The position numbers and the translations under genes were made by a program. Of a DNA stretch of 64,000 bases, positions 11,301-22,758 are shown piece after piece. Numbering within the stretch: position 1 is the stretch's first letter; each line of letters opens with the position of its first letter. This DNA comes from Coriolopsis trogii (taxonomy: Eukaryota > Basidiomycota > Agaricomycetes > Polyporales > Polyporaceae), in assembly GCA_020543525.1 (NCBI GenBank), contig JAHYIO010000036.1, positions 124,001 to 188,000 on the forward strand, written 5' to 3'. The notes under the pieces were generated by a model. The model saw only the letters and a program-made list of their open reading frames with translations, was not told where the DNA came from and did not search any database.

Positions 11301-14300
11301 GCTTCGACTGCGAGCAATGCACTGCATGTCTTTCCACAAGTTGATCGTTGTTGCAGAGGGCAGGTAGAGACACGGTTACGTCTGGCACGCTGGGACGCAC
11401 CTCTTCGCCTCGTGGACAACGTATGTTTCTTGTCACTTCAGCTCACCCGCGTGAGCCTCGCCTTATGTTTCCACATGCTTCACGGGGCTGATCCTATAGC
11501 TGTGCAAGACTTCTTTCCCCCGATCCACGAATGTGCGTGTCTTCACTGGCAGGCCTGCTTCGGCTCTTCTGTCTGCCGTCTCGGAGCCAGTGTCAACGTC
11601 AACGATCCGGCAATGAGGACAGGACAGTTCGGTCGGGGAGGCGAGCGTGCATGATGTTTGATGCTCTGCCGCACTGAGTAGCGAGGGCGTGGTTGTACCC
11701 TCTTCCCTCAGCTCACGACATGTGGCATGGCGACTCTCGGTTCTCGCGCCGCACGGGAAGAAGGTGCTTGTAATCCCTGACAGAGCGCCTCTGCTTCACC
11801 TCAGGTTCTGACGTTGTGCATTCTATCCAGGTTTTTCCTGCAAGTATGCAAAGACATTTGAACGGCTTCACTGACTTGACACGACATCGGCATAGGAACA
11901 TCTACGCAACTGTCACTCCGCGGACGTAAGGGCGCTTGAACGAACGCCATCCGGGCGCTCCGGTCTATCCCCCCGCTGCCTGAACGCTCGTCCATGTCGG
12001 GGAAACATATGTTATACGCTGGATAATTCGTCGACATACTATTGACATCTGCATGACTGAATGCCCCACTAATCCCACAATCATCACTTCCCTCATCCGC
12101 GGGACTTTACGCTGCGTACAGAGGTTCCCGGAGCGTCGGCCTGGGGAAGTATCCGACGTAGTGGCTCACGGCGACGTCGACTCACCCCGGCATACGAGTT
12201 AATTGCGAACCTCTACGTCGATCTATCCCGCTATGGAGCATGCAGCAGCGCACGCTTCCCCCGAATCCGCACACGCAACTGCTGTGACCCCACCCACATG
12301 CGCCAAAGAGAACCATGATATGTGTTGGCATGGATCCGACCACTCTCTGCCGCAGTTGATTTTCGAAGATGGAAAAGTATGGGGCAGTGTACTTGTCGCC
12401 TCAAGTGCTCGAGTCGCCCTTATTGACATTGACTGGCCCAAGCTGTTACGGACTCGGTATGGTGAGCACTCTCAGTCTACGCGCACTACGTTCATGAACT
12501 AGGTTCTCAACATTGGGCGGATAGCAACTCCAGCGGATCGAGTGATCCGATGAGAAGATCACGTCTTCCGCGTCACTGCGGTTATGATGTCTGGATCGCG
12601 AGGAGTATATTCAACAAGGGTGCTCGTCAAAATCAGATCCTTCCTGATCGCGGCACCGGTGCGCTGTTCTTCTTCCCGAATTCTCCGCAATGACGATCCT
12701 GGCTTGACTAGTTATGCCTCGACGCTCCCTACAGAGTTGCATTACGTAATCGGCTTCTTTCTGCTTCAGTAAATCTACTACGTCCGATTGATGCACTCGG
12801 CGGTGCGATGAGAGTACTCACGAACTGATAATAGATGCCAGACGAACAGCTTGCTCACGCCAGTACTCCCCTTCTGCGATCACGAACCCGGGATTCATTT
12901 CTTTCAAGCTCCAACCCAATCAAATACACGTTTTCCACCTTGGGCGACGTCAATTTCGCATATAGACATACTCTATGCACACATAATTGTAACGCTCACC
13001 TCAGACCTAGGGCGCGCAGGGGTATCGCGCTACAGATGTCATGCGGCATGCCAGCTGCCGCCGCCCAACGCTCACATCGCGGAGTCGCGCCGCGCCACCA
13101 TACGTAGTTCTCGTAATCGCGCGATCCAACGCGCTCTCCCGACCTCTCTGGAACACAATCATGCTGTTAGAGCTTGGACATAGCTTGGACATGACAGTCC
13201 CAGCGTAACCCTGGCGTCGGTCCGCGGCGCACGGAGGTAGATTCGGCGTGACTCGGCGTAGCAGGATAAAGTTCTGAATATGGAAAGAACTCAGGAGAAA
13301 GCCGCCCAAGCCTGTGCGAGGCACAAACGCCCATCATCTCGCCCTCTCGGAAGTGTCGCCAGACCGTCACGGTCAATCAAGGCGGATCAACAGGTTGGCG
13401 TTATCGTTGCGTACTTGCAGATTGCCGCCGGGTGCTTGGAGTAGTCGTTGCTGTAGCTGATCCAGCAGCGTTTGTATACGCCGGCCCCAAGTCGTCCTCT
13501 ACCACGGTCTGTCGAGTGGTCGCCAGCAAGCCAGAGGCACTGCAGCGGAAGTATTGGAACCCAAAGAAGGATCTGCGCAGGTCAGTTCTCTCTCACATTA
13601 GCTCGCGAAGCTCCTTATAAATACATTCGCATGCGCACCTTGGCCCGCAAATAAGGAGACCTTGGATTCCAGGGGAACAACACGGCATGTCTCTCTGATG
13701 TGATGATGCTGGCGTTGATTCCATCACGTCCGTTGGAGTGTGGAGGGTCCATACGTCTGGCGAGGCCGCAGTCTGACCGACGGCAGCTGGGCCTCTTTCT
13801 ATCCCGCGTTGCACCTTGTATTGCCGGTATCAGAGCAGCGCCGCCCTGGGCGGGAGTCGCGTCCGGAGACGCTAAGGGCCGTGCTAGAGCACGCGCCCCC
13901 CGCCTGAAAGAGGAACTGCGGCCTATATAGCTAATGCAGCCGCGGGGCTGCGATGGCTTCATGACTGACATCGGATGCATGGAGGCGATGGACTAGGCAT
14001 GGACACAACATCACTTCGTAACTATCTGCCAAAAGGAAGATGTTAGCAGCAAATCGGCTTCCAGCGTGGGACTTGATGGCGTTGCGAATGTAAGACATGT
14101 CAACAATTTGCGCTTTCTGGTTGGTTTATTCGACATTTTGACAAACGTCGCTAAGCTTCTCGACGTAAACCCCATTTCAGGGCATTTCCCATGATTGATC
14201 TCACCAAGCCACAATTCAGGATCGCTCGTGTCTGGGCAGTGCAAAGCAACTTGCTGTCCTACCATCACTGGCCCTCAGAAGTAAGAGAGGTCGGCTAGAT

Positions 14301-14461
14301 GCGCTCGCTCCCACAGTTCAAGAGGCTACCACAAAACCGTTCGTTCACTCTTCCATCCTACCAACTTCTCCACCTCCACTTTCGCACCATCGCGCTTCCT
14401 GTCCCTCCGCCTCTCCCATCCTCACACACGCCAGCAGGATCTTCACGTTCTGTCTCCTGAC
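8313..14461. other. About 6.1 kb without a supportable gene; scattered exon-like pieces
   Basis: No gene model could be joined with matched phases here. Pieces with protein-like composition are: 8539-8465 minus (MSTVCPSCDEPPEWKR, ATG start, CxxC), 9600-9860 plus (LPGPAADIVGHLVDLC), 10740-10830 plus (a helix-like segment after a plausible intron), 12233-12502 plus (89 codons with ATG) and 14265-14011 minus (85 codons, more A+T-rich than the surroundings). They may be remnants of decayed genes, unrecognised short-exon genes, or chance. I saw no transposase, reverse transcriptase or clear repeat family here. Confidence 0.4.
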
Positions 14462-16339
14462 ATGCTAACTGACGACCTCCCCTGGCCGGAGCTCGGCAAC
14501 GTCTCACGAGGCGCCACAAGGGGCAATCAAGGCCAGAAGGGCGTACTCGGCCCCCCCGACAACGAAGGCCGCTGTCTGCTCCAACTCCGCGTTCAACCCG
14601 GCGTTCTCGCGGTGCGGCTCAATCGCCAGGCTAGCGACTGGTACCGCACGCTCGACAACGAAGTGAACCGCGCTCTCAAACTAACGAAGACGTACTGGCG
14701 GAAGGCGCGCCGGCGGCAAGACTACGATGCTCGCGCGGACCAGGATCACATGGAGCTGCACGAATGGCTGCAGCAGCTAAAGGACAAGGTCATGTCGCAT
14801 CTCGAGGTGCTCATGCAAAAGGGCGAGATCCAAGGCCCGCCTTACATCATGCCCGACAACGTCGAACTCACCTTCCTCCGCAAGTTCATCGAGCGACAGG
14901 CTGCCGGCATCCCTCACAATCCCAGGCTACGCCGCGGCCTGGGCCAGAGCCGGACAGCGGGGATGGACCAGCAGTACTCGGCGAAGATCTCTGTCGGTTC
15001 ATCCCCCTCCATCTCTCTTGCTGGCTGCATTGGGTTCTCGGATAAACGTACGTGTGAGGCATTTCATTTGACTGCAAAGCAGTGCTGAAACGCATCAGCA
15101 GAAGACCCAAACGAAGACGACACGACGACTCCTAACGACGGCGGCGAGGGGACGTCACACTCGCTGCTCAACGAAGTCAATCTCAACCGTTCGTGATCTG
15201 AAACACGTCCATCGCTCCGATGTTGATCGCACTTTGTTATAAACAGGTCGCAATCTGGCAAGCGCGAGAGCGTCGTTTGCGCGTGCCCAGCGGGACACGC
15301 AAGAAGCCTTTGCGCGGTACACCGCTTGTGTGGACGCAGAGACGCAAGCCCGGCAACAGCTCAGCATGCTCGAGGAGCGCCGCGACGCGTTAAGTGAGTA
15401 ACCCCTCGGCAGTATGCCAAGTGACTCTGCCTGACAGCGTTCAGTGGCCTCGCTAGCGGAGAGTTTCCGCGCAGACTATATGGATTGTGCGTTCTCCCTG
15501 CCTCTCGATACGTCGTGATCTCACGAAACCGCGCTTTACACAGCACCGAGCGGCTCGAATAAGCAGTCCCCTCTGGTCGACGATATCCAAAACACGCTCG
15601 AGCGGTCTGACTCGAGAGCGAGCACATCGCAATCACACGAAGAGGTTATGAACACAATGTACGTCTCCTTCTCCCGCCGCAGCATTCGGCGTGCTAAGCG
15701 AACTGCCCACACAGACCCCAGACGCATGTGACGTTGCAGGACAACGTCGCAGCATGGAAGTCTATGAGGGAGATGCAATGGCCTCACGGCGATGCCATGG
15801 CTGTCCCGGACGTCTCCCGAGGACACCACGAATTGAGCTCAGTTGACCAGGTACGGTGCCTGTGCGGACGTGGGGAATATCGTACTGAATCGCTATCTTT
15901 AGACGTTCTCGCCAGCGGCGCGAGGACAGGAGATGCAAATGAACGCGTTAGGCCAGATGGAGCGCAAGCACCCACGGAGCTGGGAAGAGCATCTGCAGAG
16001 TACGTGCCATCACTTGACGACCGCATACCACATAAGGGAACTTACGCCACTCTGTTGCGTTTTGCAGGCCAGACCGCGTTCGAAGTGAGTGATTCAAGAC
16101 TGTGCGTAAAAAGTATTATGGTGTGACCGTCTATGATAACGCTCAAGGATATGTCTTCCCTGCCACCGCGAAAACGCCATCAGATATCCGGCGTCGAGCC
16201 CATGGCATATCGGCCGGTATGTTCCCCAATGAGGCAAGCCGCGATGATACCGCCCGGGTCGGCGGCGATGCGCATGGATCAGAGCGTCGCTGTCCTCGGC
16301 GGGCCGCCGAATGCGGAGCTGAGCGGCCTGGCTTTATGA
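14462..16339 (+). CDS. Hypothetical nine-exon protein with predicted helical, charged segments
   Basis: Exons 14462-15047, 15099-15188, 15247-15393, 15445-15486, 15544-15658, 15715-15850, 15903-15999, 16068-16084 and 16148-16339 join without a stop. Introns are 51-68 bp and phases match at every junction. Exon 8 is a 17-nt microexon. The first exon contains a Lys/Arg-rich helix-like region (KLTKTYWRKARRRQDYDAR) and further helical stretches. Exon 3 looks coiled-coil-like (Ala/Arg/Gln-rich, RDTQEAFARY). The C-terminus is Pro/Met-rich. No domain recognised. The ATG at 14462 follows a long CT-rich tract typical of a fungal core promoter or leader, which supports this start. Confidence 0.7.
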
Positions 16340-17847
16340 CTCGGAATGCCCCGGTACTGAACCCTTTCCGACGATGTACGTGGTCGCGCCGTCTTGTGTC
16401 TCTGTTTTTGACCTACCAGTGTCGCTCACGCATTCAGTTTCCGCAGTTATACTACATGTTTCACCCGTAATGCGCCCGCGAAGACCGCTGTTCCCACTCC
16501 CACTCTCCCTCACATGCCGATAGCATTCGGATTTCAAGGACCAACCCATGGCATCTCTCCCTCCGCCCCTCGCTCCGACTTGCATGTTCTCGTTGCCCCT
16601 CGCATCGCCTCTCTCCCACGGACATATCCCTTCTTCTTTATGCATAAGGTTATTCTATGTTTGTGCTGCCTCGCCCTCTGCCTGCAATGCTCTGACATAT
16701 CCTTACGCTCTCGAGACACTGGACTCCTATCCATAACCCTCCTATGACGCACCTGGCACCCACACCCTACCCTCATGACACCTCTCCATTTCTGGCTGTA
16801 GATATTCGCATTCGCATCTTCCCCCTCTCCCCGCCCATGTACAACAGACCCGCCGCGCCCGACCGCCTCCACCTCCTGTGTCCCCCGTCCCCCTCCTCTC
16901 CGTCTCCGTCTCCGTATGTGCCTGACTGGTGAGCCTCCTAGCATGCCGCGCCTTCTCGGATCTGAACGTTTTGCACAGTCACGCTTGCAGTATAGATTGT
17001 ATCGCTCTCGTCCGTTGCTGCAATATGATGTTGTGCTATAGTCGGATCCCGCGCCGGAACGGGTGCGCCCATGGCTGCAGTACCCGTGTCCCCACCCGGG
17101 CTGTATCCTTGCGGACATCGCATTATACCGCGTTTGGTATGTTGAGGACTCAGGACATGCGGTCGTGCAACGGACACCGAACCCGTCTTTCGCCGCCCGA
17201 CTTTACGGCCCGCCAGGCGACACCCGCCCTTTACGACACATGAGAAAATGTGGTCTAGGGTTTGGTATCTTTGTGTATCCAAATGCACCGCGCCGGCGTA
17301 GTGGTGTTGGGAGCATCACTCGCTGATGCTTCACGCATTCAAGACAAGGGCGCGCTCCCATCGGTGGCCCGAGGTTCTGATTCTGAGTGCCACAGATCTG
17401 AATTCTATGATGACGGCACAAGGTAGTCGTTGGTATGTTGCGCGACAGATGCTCATTCCCCCATTCTCCCCCATCCGCGTCCATCTCATCGAGACAAATC
17501 CACCCATGCGAGAACATACCCTGCAATCTTGGCCGAGAATGCCGGATGACGGCAAGGTGCGCATTGGAGAATGTGTCTTCAACTCACGACAAGTCGTTCG
17601 GACAGGGAGGTCAACGCGTACATTATTACTACCATACTCACCAAGCTGATGCTAGATGTAGGTATTACCGGCCACGTTCTTCCTCAGGCGGTACAATCCT
17701 GTGGTTGCGGTTCAGCCTTGCATAGTGAAGTTGGCCAACAACCGGAAGCGGCAACTTGATCTTCCAGTATGAGGCACGTCGAGAATGCGGTGGCAGTCTC
17801 ATCTGCTTCTCTCCAAGATTTAACCCGGGTAACGATCTCCGGCACTG
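16340..17847. other. Intergenic; CT-rich 3' flank and unassigned sequence
   Basis: The stretch 16480-16930 is strongly pyrimidine-rich (TCCCTC runs) and generates long open frames on both strands that I regard as compositional artefacts. The remainder, to 17847, shows no exon with splice-phase support. It probably contains the 3' untranslated region of the upstream gene. Confidence 0.45.
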
Positions 17848-18532
17848 TCAGTTAGCGTACTCTTCCCCGTTTTGCGCACCCGCTACGGGGTTCATATCGG
17901 TGCCCGCGATTCCGTCGGAGGGGCTCCAACGCAGTTCTCCGGAGACTGCTCCTCCAGACGGTTGGGGATATGATGCTGTCGGAGAGCACTGCGGAGAGGA
18001 GAGAAGCTGTGGATAGTCATGGATACTCGATGTCCGCGGGCGTCCGCCGGGAGGGTTGACGGCGTTGGTGGTCTGCAGAGGCTGCTTATCGAGATCAGGG
18101 TTTGCGTTCGTGTGGGGTAAGCGCAGGTCGCGCAGGTCCACAACGGTGACGTCGCTGGTTCTGGAAGGCGAGGAACGTTTCGTGAAGCACGTCGGGCTGC
18201 GCGACCGTCGGCTCTGATCTGCTGAGATCACGCGGAGAAGGGCGATGTTACCGGAGTAGCGTGCGCAGGCAGACTCGGAAGCAAACTTTTTTGCCGGCTC
18301 TCCGGTGGCTTTGACTGCGACGAGCAGGCAGCTCGGAGAGGCTCGAGGCTGGCGAGCGGAGAGGAAGAGCACGGGGACTTGATGTTCTGACTGTAGTCCG
18401 ACTCGGCGGGTCTCTGCCTCCGAAAGACGGTCGCGCGCTGGGACGACGAGCAGACTGACAAAGAGTGGCTGGAGGAGGGGAAAGCACTGCCGGCGAGTGG
18501 CCGAGTCGCCTCGCGCTGGACGCTGTGCCTGC
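17848..18532 (-). CDS. Ser/Pro-rich hypothetical protein, 5' end unresolved
   Basis: Two exons are supported: one from about 18532 down to 18232 (frame containing RHSVQREATRPLAGSAF and SDYSQNIKSP), and 18160-17848, joined in phase 2 through a 71-bp intron with a CCTTCCAG acceptor. The second exon ends in TGA at 17848-17850. The frame upstream is closed by a TGA just beyond a CTGACTAAG acceptor-like sequence near 18533, so at least one further 5' exon with the ATG must exist; I could not place it. The protein is rich in Ser, Pro, Gln and Thr (likely disordered) with many SP sites, which would suit a phosphorylated regulatory protein. Function unknown. Confidence 0.5.
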
Positions 18533-19076
18533 TAGGTGTGCTTAGTCAGCATGCTACACCTCGAGGCAGGCCGGAACAGGAAGTGATGCATACTCGTGTA
18601 AAGGGCGTGTCGGTCGTGTCTGCAGAGCTTTTCATCGCGAGCCCCAAGGTGAATCACTCCCCCCGCTCTTTCCTGTGCGCAGGGCTGTTCACCTCTCTCT
18701 CCTCCTCCCCAGCATGAAGTTTTCCCGCTCGCCAGCTCCCTCAAGCCAAAGCCCGGGATGCTTTGCACGACGGCCAAATCCACACCGGCACAGCCCCTTG
18801 TAACTTAATTCCGGCCCTTTCTAACCCTTTTGCGCCGGTGCCAGACTTCATAATGGCCAGAGACAATATCGCTTTGCCTCCATCCATGTCACCTTCTCTT
18901 TGCCGGAAACCTTGGCTTTGCTTTTCGCGTGAGTCCCACGTGCGTGTGGCACAGACGCATTCATATCCGACTCTTTCACTTTGTCCAGGAGCTGACATAT
19001 AAGCATCAGGCGCGCAGCCTACGCAAACAATTGACCTTTCCCTCTTCTTCCCCCATCCACCTCCGTCCTTTCAGCC
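18533..19076. other. Putative divergent promoter region
   Basis: This lies between the minus-strand Ser/Pro-rich gene and the plus-strand CCCH gene. The last 45 bases before 19077 are pyrimidine-rich (CCCTCTTCTTCCCCC), as expected before a basidiomycete start codon. The missing first exon of the minus-strand gene should lie here. Confidence 0.4.
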
Positions 19077-20769
19077 ATGGCAAGTGCACGACGAGGACGC
19101 TTCCGTAGTACGTCTTCTTTCTCTCCTTTCCGCGTCCCGCCCGCCGATTAACGCCTTCTAGCCAAACTATGCCGGAACTTCGCGCTCGGACACTGTCCGC
19201 AGGGCGACAACTGCAACTACATCCACGCCTCTCCCGACACCATCCAGAGCAACCACATAGGTCCGATCCTCCAGTCATCGGTCCGTTTCGCTCAGCATAC
19301 CTCCGAAGAACGCGACGCTGACACTCCATGACTCTTTGACAGATCAGCCAGCGAAGCAGCGATGGCCCTCTTTCTGCTTCAACGTTCTCACCTCCGCTCT
19401 GGCCGACCTTGTCTCCCGCGACGAACACCAGCTCGGACCAGATTGCGTACACTTGGAGCAATTCCTCAAACACAGGATCCGGTGCTTCGCACATCAAATA
19501 TCGGCCTTTGTCGTGGCGAACCACATTGTGCAGACACTTCCTCAAGAACCGCGGTTGGTGTCCCGTCGGTGATGACTGCAACTAGTACGTGTAACATCTC
19601 CTCCGTCTTCCAGATGCTCACAGAATGTGCCTGATAGTATCCACGATCTCACGCTCGCGGACTTCGCGAAGGACGACGTACGTTTGGCCGGTCACCGCTC
19701 CTCGGCGATTCCTGGCAAGCACGGTGAACGTTCAAAGGCTGGCACCAAGCACAGTCACTGCTGGGCATACGTACAGGGTCTCTGCCATGTCCCGGACTGC
19801 CAGTACCTCCACCCAGTTGCCGTTCAGATGTGTGAGTCCATCCGCGGCCCCGATAAGCTCATGAACAACTGACTCACGCCGTCGCTGTAGTTGCCGCTCA
19901 CACGCCCTGTCTCGCTTGGCCCAACTGCCGTCGGGGTCCGCTCTGCCCGTACAAACACCCGGAACCGTACATCTCGAACTCGCCCAGCACGTCTCCGAAG
20001 CTGTCTGTAGCACCCGCGCAGCAGCAGACTCTTCCGTTGTCTCAGCCCGACACGATCCCGCGCGGAGCAGTGCCATGGAACGGTATGTTCTACTTCGGCT
20101 TACCACCACAAGCTCCCGCCCCCGGCTTGCAACTCTCCATACCTCCCCCGCAAGCGCCGCGAATGCCCGTCACCAGCCCTCCCTCTCTCCCACACGTCAT
20201 CTTCACGAATCCTTGGGAGGTATGGCAACTACCGTATACGTCCAACGCTCCCATGTACCCCCAATTCGCCGCCAACCAGTCTGCATGGCCGGGTGCTCGG
20301 TTCGGCGAGCCAAACTTTGGACAGCAGCAGCAACCTCCTAGCATCGTTCCGCAGCTGGCCGTGCCGCGTCCCATCCGTGACGAAATGCCCCAAGTCCGCC
20401 CCCAGACGTCCAACTACCCGTACCCGTCGGCCGAGGACGCCGCGAAACCTCGTGCGTTCTCCACGCCCGGGGACGAATTCCCGTACGTGCCGCCGAAGGA
20501 GCAACGGAGCGGGCACGCGCGACGGATCAGCGTCACGCTGAAGAGCAAGGCGGACCTCGACGCTCTCGGCCTGGACAGCAACAGCAGGCTCCCGTGGCAG
20601 ACGCACTCTGACCGTCTCGCGCGCAGGGTGAGTGCCAGCATTAGAGTTCATCTCTCCGCTCAGAGGGCGCGCCGAGCTGACGAGTGCTTTCGAACAGAGC
20701 TGGGCGCCGTCCTCGTCCTCGCTCCGCGCCGCCCAAGGGACGCCTCCGCCGATGATGTACGGGCTTTGA
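19077..20769 (+). CDS. CCCH-type zinc-finger protein with four fingers
   Basis: Six exons (19077-19107, 19162-19280, 19343-19584, 19638-19831, 19891-20627, 20698-20769) give an open frame. Four CCCH fingers are visible in order: LCRNFALGHCPQGDNCNYIH, then LCRHFLKNRGWCPVGDDCNYIH (its final His is in the next exon), then HCWAYVQGLCHVPDCQYLH, and PCLAWPNCRRGPLCPYKH. The C-terminal half is Pro/Gln/Ala-rich and probably disordered. Tandem CCCH fingers of this spacing usually bind single-stranded AU- or A-rich RNA, so a role in mRNA stability, polyadenylation or export is likely; that is family knowledge, not shown here. The two N-terminal fingers recall yeast Lee1-type proteins, but I would not assign orthology. 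The very short first exon (31 nt) is supported by the phase-1 join directly into finger 1. Confidence 0.85.
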
Positions 20770-22758
20770 GAACCTCCGGGGAGCATGGAGGGCAGCTGCC
20801 TCTCCGACCTTATCTCGCGCTGCCCCGCCTTCATCTGTGCGCGTGCTGCGCGGACAGGGTCGCTGCACCCAGTGACATTTTCCGCTTTTTCTTCTGCGTT
20901 TGCTTCATCTCGGATAGTGTTCGATCGCCCATTTCGCTCCCACCCATCGGATAAGGATACCACAACAAGTGTTTACCCCTTCTCACCTGATACACGACCG
21001 CGTTCGAACCCGCATGATCCTTTCTCTTCATCAATCCATCCCTCTTCCTCTCATCCTTCACCCTTCATTTCTCGTATCCTCCACTCTTCACCCAACACCT
21101 GAGCCCGTACAGTCACACTATCTGTTCCCCGACATCCCACCCATGCACTCGCCACCACCAACCTTCCTTCTCTCCCCCATTCCCGCACACCACCTGCCAT
21201 CTCTTCCGTTCCGTCCACCCTGACTGCCTCCCTCGTTTACCCACCCCCCCCAGTGTCCCTAGCCCCAGCACGGACTCGCGCGCGCCGTTCCTCCATCGCT
21301 GTTGTATCCCTTATCGAGCATCGAGCACCCTTGCCCCGGCCAGCCGGCAGCATCCTGTACCATGTCGCATCCTCCGGATCCCTCCCTCTACTACGTACTT
21401 GCATACCATCATCATAATGATACCTCACGCCCGCGCACGCGCACGCGCAGACCCGCGCGATGCGATGCGAGACACTTTCCTCAGGCTCTCGCCGGCCGCG
21501 ACAGCGCGACAACGCCGTCGCACTGGAATTTGGCGGGCGAGTACTCATGATCAGACGAGGAGATCCGGAGATCTAGACGTGTGCCTGTTCAGAATCATAA
21601 TCCATCTCCCACCATATGCATCGTACATATGCACGCTCGGCTCTCCCAAATGACTGATATGCACATATGGATCTCGCACCACCCTCAAGCTTATTGTCTC
21701 AGAGTCCCCTCCTGAGGCACCGGCACACGTCCCTGCCCGTCATCGGGCCCCCGGTGCGTTCTAATCAGTCCACGCCGTCGACAAGCACATATCCTCATCA
21801 TAATCCTGTAAACAACGCACGAATCACGATCGCGTACACATCACACATGCACGCGTCGCGTTTGCCTTTGAGCGTACCTTTCTCGGACGCGATCTGATGG
21901 ATTCGCCTCTCCACTCATGATATCATGTGTATGACCTCACGTCCGGACGCGTTCCCTGCCCGCTCCCCGCGGGAGGCAGGCCCGGAGGCCGAGTCATGGC
22001 ACTATGTAGTACTGACAGTCCTCCTTCTCACATACATGCTGATATGTGAACAAATCGCAAAAATGGTTCTCGAGCCGCGCCGCGCGCGTTGGGATCATCT
22101 CCCGGTATAAAGTTACTGTACATGTACGGATACCAGAACACTGTTGGTGCCAGCTAAAGCTTGCCGTCGCAAAGTAGTCATACACAACAAAGCAGACAAA
22201 CAACAAACCTTCATTCACCCACGCACAATGCCAGACCTCACAACGACCCACCACAGGAACTGAGTCACAGAACAGAGGGGCTCTCGAGGACTTCTCCCTC
22301 TCACAACGCCCACCTCACATCTACACACATTCCCTCCGAGTCCCAGAACAGATCTAGAGCGGGGAAACGCCCAACGCACGGGCTTGGAAATACGCAGAGA
22401 AAACACGAAACCAAAAACTGATACAAAACAGCAACCGACAATCCAAATAAACTATACTACAGGATATCTTCCTCCCAACCGCCACGACCACGACCACGAC
22501 CACCGACGACACGACGACAGCAGCAACCCGTTGGCCCATTGCTCGCAAACTCCACACCACGCGTAGCGCACGACGGAGCAAGCAAACGGAGCACAGGCAG
22601 AAACTCAAGTAGTCGACGAGGCGTGAACGTGAGGCGCGAGGTACGTGCGCGAACCCAACGCCGCATAGCACACGTATCCAAAAAGCAAGAAAAACAGACC
22701 CACAAGCACACAAGCGCAAGCATACACAGACAGGAAGAGCACCACCACCACCACCCGC
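20770..22758. other. About 2 kb intergenic, CT-rich 3' flanks of two convergent genes
   Basis: Convergent genes end at 20769 (plus) and 22759 (minus). The sequence 20980-21300 is pyrimidine-rich with short C-rich runs. The rest is A/C-rich without exon structure; open frames there are of biased composition. I see no RNA gene or repeat that I can support. Confidence 0.45.

Noticed and set aside
16534..17118. 194-codon minus-strand frame
   Set aside because: Arises from a pyrimidine-rich tract; Arg/Gly/Ser-rich with no domain or start context.
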